A stretch of 64,000 nt of DNA from Pseudo-nitzschia pungens (Eukaryota > Bacillariophyta > Bacillariophyceae > Bacillariales > Bacillariaceae), in the NCBI GenBank assembly GCA_037355855.1, contig CM074758.1, forward strand, positions 3,259,001-3,323,000, given 5' to 3'. The notes under the pieces are model-generated. The model ran no database searches. It worked only from the letters and a program-made list of their open reading frames with translations, and was not told the origin of the DNA. The translations under genes were made by a program, and so were the position numbers. Below are positions 22,090 through 34,207 of this stretch, piece after piece (position 1 is the stretch's first letter; every line of letters begins with the position of its first letter).

Positions 22090-24817
22090 GCGCTTACGCT
22101 TTAGGAACATCAAATACTGCAGGGCTTGCTGCACCACCTCCTTCGTGACTTCCTTGGGCTCTAGTACACGTATGACGCCCCTCTCATGGAGCTGTTGTAA
22201 TTCTTTGAGGACGGCGTCGATGCCCTGTTCACCGAAGATTTTTATGCCTTGATTAACTCCGTACTGTTTGGTTACTTGTGACGCGTCCAAGTTGTTGTAG
22301 TGCTCGATGGCGTTGGCAACGAGCATTACCTTTTCGTTCTGAGCCGCAAGTAGGTTGACAGCGTTACGATATCCCGCAGTAAAGAACGATCGCTCATGAT
22401 AAGTGGATTGGTACCCGTCCTGCGCTCCAAACTTGTTGTGTGTCCTTGCCACCCTAGGACGTAGGTTTGGTGGTTCATAAGCCGGCTCGTTGGACTCAGG
22501 TTCTGTGGCGTCGTCTTCCGCAGTTGCCTCCTCGATGTTCTCCAGGTCGTCTTCGCTGCCGTTCACTCCTGCTTCGCTCGGGTCATTCACTCCTGCTTTG
22601 TTGGGGTTTTCAGTTGTATTGACTGAGGTAGTGTCGGAACGCCTGTCGCTGGAGTCAGCGAGCGCTTGCTCCTCTTCTATCATACCAGACAGCGCGCTAG
22701 CGTCATCGTCTGTATCGGCGTCTGGATGATATGTGCCATCGGAGGCATTATCGTCGACAAGGGATCCACCGTCGTCTATGTCCATGATGGTGGACACGCC
22801 TTTGCGATCGCCAAAAAGCAAGCCCTCTGGCATTTCCTGACTATTGGCGTTGTTTTCAAGTTGTTGGATAACGGTTGTCGGCATGGGCAAAGGTGTCCCT
22901 CGCTGACGATGGATTCGATGCCCTGTGTTCACGTCGAAGGCATAGAACCCGCCGGTGAGTTGTCCCGTCGGACGCAGATACACCGCATCCGTGGTCCTCG
23001 GGTTCATTGAGTTGTCAGTATGTTTGTGATGGGCCTGTAGGTATTGGAGGAACTGGAATTTTCCATCTCGCGTTGCGTCGCATGGGATTCCAGTCATTAA
23101 CACTCGAGTTGACATAGTGTCTGAAACGCCCGTTGTTCGACAGTTTAGCCAAAAAGTCGATACGTATATGAGTTCTATCAGGCATTGTTTTGGTAGCTTG
23201 CGAACTGGTATGTGGTTGATGACGCATCGGATGCTCTCCTTCAATGTTCTGTTGCTCCGCTCGGTGCACTGATATGGGTTTGGGTAAGGATAAGAGGTCA
23301 TTACTGAGACATTGGAATTGGTTGTCAGCGTGAAGTTGGGTTACTTTGAATCCTTGAGTCGCATATTGGCCAACCACTGCTTTGACATGTTTGAGAAGTG
23401 TGTTAAGCTTCACGTCGGTGATTGCCACTGCTGTCCTGAACTTAAGATGTCTGGAGATTGTCACCAGGAACATTATTCCATTTACTGTAATGATATCAAC
23501 GAATATGGTCACATCTCCATACCGGTTGAGGATGTCCTCCGGTACAGGGGATAGGTCTTCACGAACGTGGTGTGCTTGTTTGCGCACACTGCTGCCTTTC
23601 ATGATGCTTGTATGTTTTCCATAGATCTCATCCATGATGGCCACATCCCTTCGTGACACTGGACAGTTCTTTATAAGATTGTTGTCGATCATTTTGATGA
23701 ATGCTTCTTTTGTTGGAAACCCTAGTGCTTCTTGTAGATCCCTCGCTTTCTTTGCGCGGCGGCGGTCCAAGTCAGAAAACGATTGCTCCTTTGTTAGGGT
23801 AGTGTCCATTGCTAGTATATTGCCGGGTTGATTGCTCATGTCACAATAGTATAGATTGCAGTTGGACCGTTGAAACTTGCGTGCGGATGCGTTTGGTCTG
23901 TGTACATAGATCGCGTTGTCCACGGCAGTATCCATGGTTATGCGGTATTGGTCAGACACAAGGGCAAGTGATAGGACGTTGGCTATTCCTTGCAGGTAGA
24001 ACCAGACGTCTCCGAAGCCAGGCAAGGTTGCCTGCATGTTTGTTTTGGTTGTTCCTGAGTTGCAGTGGATTGTCATGTACTGTCCATTTGCTGCCTTCCA
24101 AATGTTCGTTACTAGGTTTGGGTTTACGATGAGATTAATGGACGACTCGCTGTCAAGGAGTATCCAATTTGGGTTGATGGTTGATTGATTTGTCTGTTGT
24201 GCAAGGAGTTGTTTGACTGCAGTTGTATATTCGAAGTCCGCTTCTGGTTCATGCAGCGTGCAGTATGGTTCATTTGTATTGTTCTCCTGATGGCTACAAA
24301 AAAATTTCGAAGAATCATGGTCACTCCTGGAGTGATTGGGAGACGATGGATATGGCCAGGTGTCGATGTCGATAATATCATTAGCAGCGACGGAAGAGTC
24401 ATCGTCGCTGCTGTAAGCAGGGTCGAACCGGGGGATGAGCCTGGGGAGCGAGTCAGGGGCAGTGGACGTGTCAATGGAGGAGGCGTCGGTGGAGCCTCCC
24501 ATCGATCCCGCGGTGACCAATAGATATGAAGCAGAGTCGGTGCAGGTGACCATTTCGGAGGAGAGACGCACAAACTGTAGAAATTGGTGGCATTCGTTGC
24601 TGAAATCATCGCCATTGGCGACTGCGGTGACAAGGAGTTGGCGATTGGTTGGATCTTTGGCGAAGGACGGAGTAGTGCTGGTCGCGGCTTGAACAAAGGC
24701 TGCGGCATCGAGGCTTGATTTGTGGTCGTCAGATCCACGACCGCTTGGGCGAGGACGCCCACTAGACCCGGATTGGCCGCCAGATGAGGTGGATGGAGTC
24801 CCGGCCCCCCGCCGCAC

Positions 24818-25902
24818 CGGTTCGAGGTGCGCTTTGTGGTCTTGAACGCGTTGAGCATGTCAAGTGCCGACGCCGGGGTTGCCGGGTATTGGTCACTCGC
24901 CAAAGTATAGTTATTTCCTAAGGTGTGCTTCAGCGACGCCGATGACGAATCATCGTCGCTTCCCTCCACAATAATGGTTGCCAGGAATCACTGTTCCATT
25001 ACACGGTTGATGGACTTCTCGATCGCCGATGGGGTCTCGATGTAATCCTCGTAGCTCGCGTACTTGGCACTGTAGATAGAGTTGACACCGACTTCGTAGT
25101 CGAACAGTGCTTTGCAGAGGACAGTCCCTCCAAGGGACTTGACGACTTCATAATTCTCCTTGATCGTCTTCACGTAGAGCGCAGGCTCCATCCCGCGCTG
25201 CTGGGTACAGATGAGCTTATGAAGTGCGCGCAGGAGATTAGTTGGTGGGTGGACCTTGGTTCGACTGGACTGATAACACATAGTACGGAGTAGCTTGAGG
25301 AGCTTGATCACACACTTTGATGAGGAGATGTCCTTCCAGTCCGCATGTCCTTTGAGCTTGGCCTTCATCCCCTCGTCTACCTGACCAAGAGTAACTCTGT
25401 ACATCTTTTCCATGTCAAAGTGGTATTCGATCCACTCCTCTGCCTTGATCTTCAGTTCCTCCTTGTACATGTCCAAGAGAACCACCTTGAGCTCAGCGTC
25501 CTCCTCTTCCATGATGTTTCCTTTCTCATCCTCCGTTGAGGTTGTGTAGTCTTCCTTGCAAACCTTGGCCGGCGTGAAGTCCTTGCGCGTGTATCTCTTC
25601 ATGGTTTCGATCGATGTTCCGACTTTGGGAACGTACTTGGAAGCCCCCATGGTCTGTAGGCGTTCCCAGAGTTTGGCAAATGCCTTTGGTCCTGCGTCCT
25701 CAGCGATGAGGATCCCTTTCAGCTCGTTCTGGTTGTGGCCAACAAACTTCTTGGATTCCGGTCGCTTGGTGGTCGATCCATTATTGGATCCGGACTTCTT
25801 TGAAGTGGTGGCATTGTACGAGGTGGCGTTGCCGGTAGTACGGCCCCCTTGCTGGGGGCTTGTGGACTTGTTGGGGTCCATGGTAGTGGGTTTAAGTTCC
25901 AT
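24818..25902 (-). pseudogene. Copia copy 1 gag
   Basis: Gag starts at ATG 25902 (MELKPTTMDPNKST) and runs to an in-frame TGA at 24988-24990. The same frame continues beyond it (FLATIIVEGSDDD...NNYTLASDQYPATPASALDML) and matches the end of gag in Copia copy 2. The TGA is therefore a nonsense mutation or a recoded site. The N-terminal region shares (K/R)FVGHNQNELKGI with copy 2 (FTGLNQDELKGI). No CCHC zinc knuckle is visible. The exact gag end and the shift into the pol frame are uncertain. Confidence 0.75.
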
Positions 25903-26004
25903 GTTAGTAGGTAGTTGAAGTGGTATCCTTGTCCATAGACAGTGCGTTGGGGAGTACGGTACGGTATCTTTGACTGTACGCACTACGAGTTTCTTTTTGA
26001 ATAA

Positions 26005-26343
26005 TGTTGATTGGATAGGGATATTGGTTAACGATAACTCTACCAAGTCTTAAAAAGTTGTATTTGAATGATGTACTCTATTGACTAGGTTATTCAAAAA
26101 GAATGAGAATTGATCAATTGATCTATATTCTCCATCCTTTGTTAACATTATGATTGATCAATACTTCATGTCGCAGTTGGTCGCGGTTGGATCTTTGATA
26201 CAATGATGTTATCATTTGACCATCTGCTCATTTCATTTCATGATCCTTGACATTGGATCATATTCAACTCATACCACATGTTCATACCATTTGTATGATC
26301 ATACAACTGCTGTTCGTCGATTATTATTCCATCATTTCCAACA
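26005..26343 (-). repeat. 5' LTR of Copia copy 1
   Basis: Direct repeat of 19253-19592. The outer target duplication AATTC (26344-26348) overlaps the target duplication of the neighbouring Copia copy 2. I could not assign a tRNA to the primer-binding position just inside 26005. Confidence 0.93.
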
Positions 26344-26350
26344 AATTCTA

Positions 26351-26681
26351 TGTTGGGAATATGCCAATTAGCGGTGCGCGAGTTCATATGAGAGGGTACT
26401 ACACATGGTATGACCAGTCACTATGATAACAACTAGTATTATGTGATCAAAGAGCGCGGTGGCAGAAGAACACTGATGGATCACAGAACATACATGTTGT
26501 ATTGATATTCTGTAACAATATCCATTAGTGGTATCATCAGCAGAACACACGTGGTTGAAGTGGATCCAACTGAGATTCTCTGGCATACCATTGAGTACGC
26601 ATGTTTTAATTATTTGTATCTAACCAACAGAGTTAATTTTGCTCTTTAAGGTTTCGTAGTAAATTCCTACTGAATTCAACA
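26351..26681 (+). repeat. 5' LTR of Copia copy 2
   Basis: Direct repeat of 40533-40873. It begins TGTTGGGAAT and ends TTCAACA. It lies only 7 bp from the end of the neighbouring Copia copy 1, because the two target sites overlap in AATTCTA. Confidence 0.93.
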
Positions 26682-26842
26682 TACAAATAATTAAAATACG
26701 GTAACCGACGCAGTGATCTCCTGTCTCGACCAGAAACCACCATAGTGTTTCCAACGTGCTCGTCGAGTCGATACCACTGAAGCATCCTCCGGACACACAG
26801 TACTGTAGCAGTTGATACCAAATCCTCCAGTACCACCAAACA

Positions 26843-27994
26843 ATGGACTACCTGAACAAATCCACCAAGAACCAAGGCACCGGGAACCCAGCCGGAGGCA
26901 ACACCAACAAACAAGGGAGCAGATCCCGAAACCGCAACCGGAAGGGATCATCAGGAAACCAACCAAGCGAGCGCAAGTTCACCGGGCTAAACCAAGATGA
27001 GCTCAAAGGAATCGTGGTGGATGGGTCCAAATCCACTCAATATGATAAACTATTTGAAGCCCTCAAGATTGTCGCGGGCAAAAAGAACTCAAAGGTCAAG
27101 ACCACGCTCATCAGCATGGAAGTGCTAACCAAAAAATCATTCCAACCAGAAGTACCCAAAAGGGCTGATTATACCACCCTGAATGCCAACAATGAGGAAG
27201 TCGTCGACAATGATAAGAAGCGTTTGCTCGAGGAACTATGGGTGAAGAAGGGGTAGCGCAGCCCAAAGAAGTACGAGCTCTACCTGGAAGACCTAAAAGG
27301 ACTATTCTCCACCATTGAAGGACAACTCAGCCCGAGTGTCCGACAACAGCTAAAAACCGACTAGTCCTGGAACGAGATCGAAATCGAACAGGACACACTC
27401 AGACTCCTCAAGACGCTCAGGGAGTACTGCTATAGAGACAGCTCCACCAAGGTACACCCAATGGTGGATGCCGCCAACAAAATCATGAAGTTCTTCTCGT
27501 GCAAGCAGGACGGAAGCAAGGATGCGGCATCGTACGCCGAAGAGACCAAGGCACGATTTGATGTCCTCATCTCTGCCGGAATCACCATCAGATCCAAAGA
27601 CATGATCAAGCTCGCGCTCAAGAAGACAAACCCAGGAAAGACATACTCCGAATACGAACAAATGGACGCAGCAAACAAGCGCAAGGTCCACACCACCATG
27701 GAGGAAATGCTACTGCCAGTGGTCATCGTCAATGGCAGTAACAACAAAACACACCGTAATCTATCCGGGGTTCTCAAGGACAACTACAGTCTCGGCAGCG
27801 ACGTTTACCCCACCACACAGCCACGTGCACTTGAGCTGATGCACCAGTACAAGTCAACCAGAAACCAATCGCCCAGTGGTGGGGCAACGCGAGCCGAGAG
27901 GTTGAATCAAAACTCGACCAACAATAAGGACGACAAGACCACCGAGGAGATCACCCTCGTGGCAAATGGAACTAGCAGAAGGCACCGTGCATGA
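26843..27994 (+). pseudogene. Copia copy 2 gag with two TAG nonsense codons
   Basis: One continuous frame starts at ATG 26843 (MDYLNKSTKNQG). It is interrupted by in-frame TAG at 27254-27256 and another near 27362, and reopens each time in the same frame up to 27994. It shares the FTGLNQDELKGI motif and the C-terminal KDNYSLGSDVYPTTQPRALEL segment with copy 1. It overlaps the pol frame (27966) by about 28 bp in a different phase. No CCHC knuckle was seen. Confidence 0.8.
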
Positions 27995-29280
27995 CGAGCT
28001 CTGTTTTGTACAGATGAGCACAACAGCCCCCGACTTCAACGTGACACCCTTCAACAATCCCACCGAAAAGTCCAGGAGTGCGCAGGGTACCACCCAAAAG
28101 CTCAGGAGTGAGCAGAACGGTGTGACCGACACACACTGGATCAGCGAAGATGTGGAGACCATGATGTTCTCGCAATCACTTGGAGGGATCAACCCATACT
28201 GGGTACTACTCGACAGTCAGGCCACGTGCAACTGTATTAGCAATCCACAACTCCTCCAGAATATCCGACCACACCCGGAAGGCCGGAAAGTTCGAATCCA
28301 CTGCAACGCGGGCAGTGTGCTCCTCGACCACGTGGGTGACCTACCAGGCTTTGGACTGGTCTGGTATCAGGAAGGAGGAATGGCAAACATCCTCTCTTTG
28401 AGCCTCGTGTCCGACAGCTATCGGATCACCCTAGACACCTCCATCACACAGTCATTCTTCGTGCACAAGCCCGACGGAACCACTCGACACTTCGACCGGT
28501 CATCCACTGGTCTCTACTACTGCAATCTGAAGGAAACAGATGGCACAATCTTGACAATCACGTCAGTAGAGGGACAGAAGGAACTATACTCCAACCTGGA
28601 CATACGAAGAGCCACGAAAGCTTGCAAGCTCCAAGAGACCCTCGGATTTCCAAGCACTCGTGACTACCTGCACATCATTGACAATAATCTGCTACTGAAC
28701 TGCCCAGTGACGCGTCGAGATGTCCTCATCACAGACGACATCTTTGGGGCAAACACCAACATTGTAAAGGGAAAGGCGGTTAGAAAGCAACCAGAGCACA
28801 CACGCGAAGATGTCACACCCGTGCCAGCCAACATTCTCTCGCGTTATCGCAACGTTACCTTGGGAGTTGACATCTTTACTGTTAACGGGATCAAGTTCTT
28901 CCGAAGTGTATCCAGACATGTATACTTCCGTACAGTCACACCAATCTAGGACTCGACACAGGGCACCCTTCAACGAACACTCGACGCCATTGCGGGGGTG
29001 TATGCCAGCAGGGGTTTCGTGGTCACCACTGTGACGGGGGACAATGAGTTCAACTGCACTGTGGACCACCTACTCAGCAAGACACCACCAATCCGGTTTG
29101 AGGGGGTTGCCAAGAATCAACACGAGCCGTTTGTCGAACGTGACAACCGAACATGTAAGGAACGTATCCGATGCATATTCGCCTCTGTCCCATTTAAACG
29201 ACTTCCTTGCTGGATGACCATCGACATGGTGTCCGCTGGAATATTCTGGCTCAACAACTTGTGCAACAGAGTGGGGGTCT
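27966..29280 (+). pseudogene. Copia copy 2 pol, 5' part (protease, integrase)
   Basis: The protease has WVLLDSQATCN. The pre-integrase segment KLQETLGFPSTRDYL...LLNCPVTRRD is the diatom Copia form. The integrase shows LGVDIFTVNG, VTGDNEFNC and FVERDNRTCKERIR as the D, D, E positions, with an in-frame TAG at 28947-28949 between the first two. The frame ends at about 29280, after FWLNNLCNRVGV, where a Gypsy fragment begins. Coding resumes at 37665. Confidence 0.85.
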
Positions 29281-29282
29281 CT

Positions 29283-29588
29283 TTATTTTATTTGGTTGAT
29301 TGTCGTTGCCGTCACATTGGAGCGGACTGGAGCGCTTTGGATTTTAGTTCGAACATTTTGTTTTGGTGCAACAGGGCTCATCTCTGTAGGTTCCTTCCCC
29401 TCTTTTCTTGGGAGTTCTCCTCCATGCGTCTTCCCAGTCAGCAGGGCTGAGCTGGCATTCAGTTCCAGGGGAGCTGAAGGCACGGTGCTGGATACTGTGA
29501 TCCTTTTGTTAAGTGTTCGAGTGGTTATGGTTGCCATGTGAGGCTGCCGTCGGAGTTTCTTTCGACGCGTCCTCCATGTTGCATGCAA
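29283..29588 (-). pseudogene. Gypsy gag-pro junction remnant
   Basis: The frame starts with an ATG that overlaps the gag stop (ATGGCAACCATAA) and reads LNASSALLTGKTHGGELPRKEGKEPTEMSP. This aligns with LDASPAQLTGMTQGGDLPEKKGKEPTGWSP in the Gypsy at 48105-48250. It is in a different phase from gag here, whereas in the other copy the two are in the same phase. Homology stops at the left edge of the fragment. Confidence 0.7.
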
Positions 29589-30604
29589 TAGGATTCAATT
29601 GCTTGCTGTTCGTGTTGTTTTACGTGGGCTTGGAGCGATTCCGTTGAAGCAGTGCTTCCAGTTTCATTGCTAGGAGCCGTATCAGTGCTGTTGTTGCTGC
29701 TATTGCTCTTATTCTTTTTGGAATATCTATTCTTTGGACATTCGGACCAATCGTGATCATGTCCTGGGATCCTGCAGGGATTGTTGTACTTTCTTTTGCC
29801 ACTGGATGGCTCTTGCTCTTGCTCTTCTTCAGATTCAGCGTCGCTGTCACTGTCGGAATTAGAACTGTTGTTGTCGCTGTCGATGATTTCAGCGTCCGAA
29901 TCAGTGCTGTCATTTTGATCGGACTCGGTTGATTTCCTTTTTGCTTGACGTTCTAAACAGCTCATGTGATCCACAATAAATCGGATAGTGGTATCTTCTT
30001 GTATTCCTTGGTGGATTAGACCGTAGCTGTTGATCCATTTGCTTGGGAAGCTATGCAGCAGAATTGTTTTCGCTGCTGTTGCTGAGAGGTCAGGGGCATG
30101 GCCTTGGAGTCTTTTAGTGTATTTGAAGAGCTGTTCCATTCGGTCTGCATGATGTTTGCAGGAGACGTTGCTTGGTTTCTTGCATTCGGAGCTTCGAAGG
30201 TAAGTGTGCATGATATCTTTGGCGTCTGTCGCATTGCAGAATTGCTCGATAAAGTCAATGATTGCTTGTTCATATCCTTCGGCGCTTTCTTCATATTGGA
30301 ATTCAGCTGGATCCAGGGGATCCTTTAGCATTTCATTCCACTTGGATTGAGTGTCTGTATTTAGACATCTGCTGAAGTAAGTAATGTAGTCGGTGGTTGG
30401 TAGTCCTAGGAGCTTTGCGGCGTTCCTGAAGGCTTCTTCAACAAATAGGAATTCTTCTAGTCCTCCTTTGTTGGTGAATAGAGGGATCTTCATGCTGTCT
30501 TGTCGTCCATTGGCAAGTGTAATAGAGAGCTTGGTTCTTTTGGGCTTGCTCCTGTTGAAGGAAGGAGTGTAGTTGATTGGTGGATCTCTGTAAAGTCCTG
30601 CCAT
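29525..30604 (-). CDS. Gypsy gag protein (truncated element)
   Basis: A 359-aa ORF starting MAGLYRDPPINYTPSF. It is homologous to the gag at 47070-48104 (MSGIYREPPVAYKSSF), sharing KIPLFTNKGGLEEFL, DIMHTYLRSSECKK and a C-terminal PCRIPGHDHDWSECPKNRYSK. The last motif is a C-x-H-x-H-x-C knuckle-like nucleic-acid-binding segment. A Ser/Asp-rich acidic tract precedes it. The ORF is intact, although the element is truncated. Confidence 0.82.
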   Translation of the reverse strand: MAGLYRDPPINYTPSFNRSKPKRTKLSITLANGRQDSMKIPLFTNKGGLEEFLFVEEAFRNAAKLLGLPTTDYITYFSRCLNTDTQSKWNEMLKDPLDPAEFQYEESAEGYEQAIIDFIEQFCNATDAKDIMHTYLRSSECKKPSNVSCKHHADRMEQLFKYTKRLQGHAPDLSATAAKTILLHSFPSKWINSYGLIHQGIQEDTTIRFIVDHMSCLERQAKRKSTESDQNDSTDSDAEIIDSDNNSSNSDSDSDAESEEEQEQEPSSGKRKYNNPCRIPGHDHDWSECPKNRYSKKNKSNSSNNSTDTAPSNETGSTASTESLQAHVKQHEQQAIESYCMQHGGRVERNSDGSLTWQP

Positions 30605-31121
30605 GGTTGATTCGTATGGTTCGATCGATCGTATCGGTGTTTCGTAGTTCTTGTTTCGATCGATTCGTAGATTTCGTTCGATCGGTTCTTTCTTGTTTCG
30701 ATTGTAGGATTTTGCTTGTCAGGGTATCGTTGTATCCCTGTTGTTTAGGATAAAGGTTGTTTTGGATTCAGTACTGAGTTCCTGTCTGTCTTCTACTTAA
30801 AAGATAAACAGTAATTACTGTGTTACACTCTAAGGTAGAAATACGCGATAGGAGTATTTAAAAAGGTATGATTAATAAATTGTGTTATGAAAGAGAATGG
30901 TTGAATACTTTACGAGATGGGAATGATTCCTTGAGTATGGAATGAATGAACGATCGAACAATAATAATGTTCGTCGGGCATAATATCAATAATCGATGAG
31001 TCATGGGAATCTTTGTTTGAATTGTATGTGTATTCTGGTCCGTTGGATATTCAGTATATATGCACGAATATCATAGATATTCTTGTGTATTGGAGCACAT
31101 GCGGGATTCAATAATCATTTA

Positions 31122-31145
31122 CGTCCGAAAACTGGTTCGCGACCC
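31122..31145 (+). repeat. Left TIR of satellite-filled element
   Basis: A 24-bp arm, exact inverse of 37603-37626, preceded by TA (31120-31121). Confidence 0.92.
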
Positions 31146-31599
31146 CTCCCAAGAATTTATTTAGGGGGGTCGCGATTTATTCCTGGCTCATTTTGACGTA
31201 GCTCGATTCCTAGCTCTCTCGCGATTCGCAACCCCAATCGCGACCCAGTTACTACCTCAAAAAAATAAAATTCAAACTCGACCCAAATTTTTTTTCAATC
31301 TGACTCATTATTACCGACCCTACCATCATTATATATTATGAGACTGTTGCAGAAATTCACTCCCAAAAATTGATTTCTCATCCCGACACAAAGTATTTCC
31401 CATCACACCCCTCAAGAAATTCATCACAAAAATCACAATTATTACCCGAAGCCCAGGAATCGCGACCCCCATGAAAAAAAATTTTGAAACACTATGATGC
31501 AAAATATAAGTCTTTCTTTTGATAAATATTGATATTACTCTAATAATTGTTTATTCTCTGTTCAATTTTCTCACACACGCACACACAAATTTTGGTTCG

Positions 31600-31925
31600 T
31601 TAAAAGAAGTCGTCGTCCTTGAAATCGTCGTCGCTCTTCGTTTCGATCGTCCTTGTCTTCGTCGTCCTTGAAGTCGTCGTTGCTTCTCGCTTCGATCGTC
31701 TTCGTCCTCCCTGAAGTCGTCGTTGCTCTTCGCTCCAAATTGCCTTCCTCTTCGTCGTCCTCCCTGAAATCGTCGTCCTCTCTGAAATTGTCGTTGCTCT
31801 TCGCTTCGATTGGCTTCGTCGTCCTCTCTGAAATCGTCGTTGCTCTTCGCTTCGATCGTCTTCGTCGTCCTTGAAATCGTCGTTGCTCTTTGCTCCGATC
31901 GTCTTCGTCCTCATGCACACCACAC
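31600..31925. repeat. Minisatellite, about 45-bp degenerate units (left copy)
   Basis: Degenerate tandem units are built on TCGTCGTCCTTGAAATCGTC and GTTGCTCTTCGCTTCGATCG. Both strands are open through it, giving spurious ORFs rich in D/E/R/S. The same unit occurs in inverse orientation at about 34885-35215, so the two blocks form a loose inverted pair around the 181-bp array. Confidence 0.8.
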
Positions 31926-32786
31926 AAATTTTGGTTCAAACGATTTTTAAATAATGGTCATCGTGATAATTTCATCCATACCGGTATCTGTACTGCCAGT
32001 AAAGGTCTCCTCACATTGCATCATATTTCATCAGTTGCAATCGCATCATTTTGTCAGTTGCGATCCCATCATATTTGTCTTGCGATCGCAATATGTGTCA
32101 GTTGCCCCGTCGCATCATTTTTCGCATCATTTTTCACATCATTTTTCAGTTGCCCCGTCGCATTAAAGTTGATTCTTCCCTATCAGTAGCAAGCAGGCAA
32201 CTCAATGCAGAATTAGAACAATTGAAATCCATTATCAATACCCCAGATCTTGATGTGCTTCACTCACCGTTGCATTATATTTCATTTGCCGTTGCATCCT
32301 ATTTCATCAGCAGTTGCGGTCGCCTCCCTATCAGGAGCAAGCAGGCAAGTCAATGATGCACAGTTAGACGAATCAAAATCCATTATTAATACCTCCTCCA
32401 ACCTTGATGTGGTTCACTTACCATTTCCATCTCATTATATTTCAGTTGCCGTCTTTCTTGTTCCGTTCCGACCCAAAATTATGTGAAGTAAGATTTACGA
32501 CACATGCATTTTCTGTCATGCATGTGTTTGCCGAGAATTGATTTCTTCTACATGATAGCAGTAGAGTTACTACTAGTAGTATGTACCGTACTGAAGTAAT
32601 AGTAGAAACCAGTAGAAAGCTGATGATGGTGATATCGCGCGCCACCTAAACCACAGAGAGCCAGCCCCGCTGCGCCATAATTTCGGACTACCTCTTATGT
32701 ACTACTACCTACGCACTGCAGTAGTATGTAGCAGCAGTGTATAACTGTACTACTACTACAAGCAGCAAGAATAGTACTACCTCAGT

Positions 32787-34207
32787 GAATATACCATCAA
32801 ATCAAATATCTGAATGAATCTGGCCATTCTTTGTGTGATTCCAGTGTGAATATTTCTCATCCTATGCATGGGCAAGACTATTCAAAAAGAAGTATTCAAA
32901 AATCACCAATAATTTGGATGTCACCACTGCTGAATAATTAGTAGTTGGCCCACTACTGCGGAATTTACTAGAAAATACTGTAAAATCACATATCTGAATG
33001 AATCTGGCCAATCTTTGTGTGATTCCAGTGTGTATATTCCTCATACTGTGCATGGGCAAGAGTATGCAAAAAGAAGTATTCAAAAATCACCAATAGTTTG
33101 GATGTCACAACTGAATAATTAATATTTGGCCCAGTACCGCAGCATTTACTAGAAAATACTGTAAAATCACATATCTGAATGAATCTGGCCAATATTTGTG
33201 TGATTCCAGTGTGAATATTTCTCATCCTATGCATGGGCAAGACTATGCAAAAAGAAGTATTCAAAAATCACCAATAGTTTGGATGTCACAACTGAATAAT
33301 TAATATTTGGCCCAGTACCGCAGCATTTACTAGAAAATACTGTAAAATCACATATCTGAATGAATCTGGCCAATATTTGTGTGATTCCAGTGTGTATATT
33401 CCTCATACTGTGCATGGGCAAGAGTATGCAAAAAGAAGTATTCAAAAATCACCAATAGTTTGGATGTCACCACTGAATAATTAATATTTGGCCCAGTACC
33501 GCAGCATTTACTAGAAAATACTGTAAAATCACATATCTGAATGAATCTGGCCAATATTTGTGTGATTCCAGTGTGTATATTCCTCATCCTATCCATGGGC
33601 AAGACTATTCAAAAAGAAGTATTCAAAAATCACCAATAATTTGGATGTCACCACTGAATAATTAATATTTGGTCCACTACTGTGGAATTTACTAGAAAAA
33701 AGTACCAGATCAAATATCTGAATGAATCTGGCCAATATTTGTGTGATTCCAGTGTGCATATTCATCATACTGTGCATGGGCAAGAGTATGCAAAAAGAAG
33801 TATTCAAAAATCACCAACAGTTTGGATATCACCACTGAATAATTAATATTTGGTTGACTACTGGAAAATTTACTAGAAAAAAGTACCAGATCACATATCT
33901 GAATGAATCTGGCCAATCCTTGTGTGATTCCAGTGTGAATATTCCTGATCCTATGCATGGGCAAGAGTATGCAAAAAGAAGTATTCAAAAATCACCAATG
34001 GTATGGGTGTCACCACTGAATAATTAATATTGGGCCCGGTACTGTGGAATTTACTAGAAAATACTGTAAAATCACATATCTGAATGAATCTGGCCAATCT
34101 TTGTGTGATTCCAGTGTGAATATTTCTCATCCTATGCATGGGCAAGACTATGCAAAAAGAAGTATTCAAAAATCACCAATTGTATGGATGTCACCATTGA
34201 ATAACTG
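32787..34207. repeat. 181-bp tandem array, nearly eight units
   Basis: The word TGAATGAATCTGGCC begins at 32811, 32995, 33176, 33357, 33538, 33719, 33900 and 34081, giving a period of 181 bp (184 for the first). Units differ by scattered substitutions such as CCATCCTATGCATGG versus CATACTGTGCATGG. Open frames across units (72-92 aa) are phase effects of the repeat and are not genes. Confidence 0.93.

Larger units (their letters stand above)
19617..24817 (-). pseudogene. Copia copy 1 pol (protease, integrase, RT, RNase H), broken
   Basis: Pieces read 24817-23015, 23301-22042, 21971-20839 and 19971-19617 in different frames. The protease has LLDSESS. The integrase keeps FVDIITVNG, QLHADNQF and CTERSNRT as the D, D, E positions, but it has lost frame and some sequence near 23290. 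There is no clear HHCC finger before the core; the diatom-type LQEALGFPTKEAF...NCPVSRRD segment stands there. A 16-bp tandem duplication at 22058-22089 shifts the frame just before RT. RT has IPGAFLQ and VWHVDDLKISH (active-site HVDD). RNase H has WYVDTAFAVHDD and STKQKLNTKSSTEAE, and resumes after the solo LTR with NILYQDNESS and TRHINIRYFFVTD. The end is the stop at 19617. Confidence 0.88.
19253..26343 (-). mobile_element. Ty1/Copia LTR retrotransposon, copy 1 (minus strand)
   Basis: Full-length element with two LTRs (340 and 339 bp, starting TGTTGATT and ending CCAACA) and a perfect 5-bp target duplication AATTC at 19248-19252 and 26344-26348. Domain order on the minus strand is gag, protease, integrase, reverse transcriptase, RNase H, which is the Copia order. 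The LTRs differ by about three substitutions and two small indels, so the copy is fairly young. The polyprotein is nevertheless broken in several places: a nonsense codon in gag, damage in integrase, a 16-bp duplication before RT, and a solo LTR in RNase H. It cannot be autonomous now. Confidence 0.93.

Noticed and set aside
31571..31939. D/E/R/S-rich ORFs on both strands
   Set aside because: Degenerate minisatellite without stop codons; the same unit recurs inverted at 34885-35215.
32862..34169. Serial 72-92-aa minus-strand ORFs with almost the same sequence
   Set aside because: They repeat every 181 bp with the tandem array and have no protein features.
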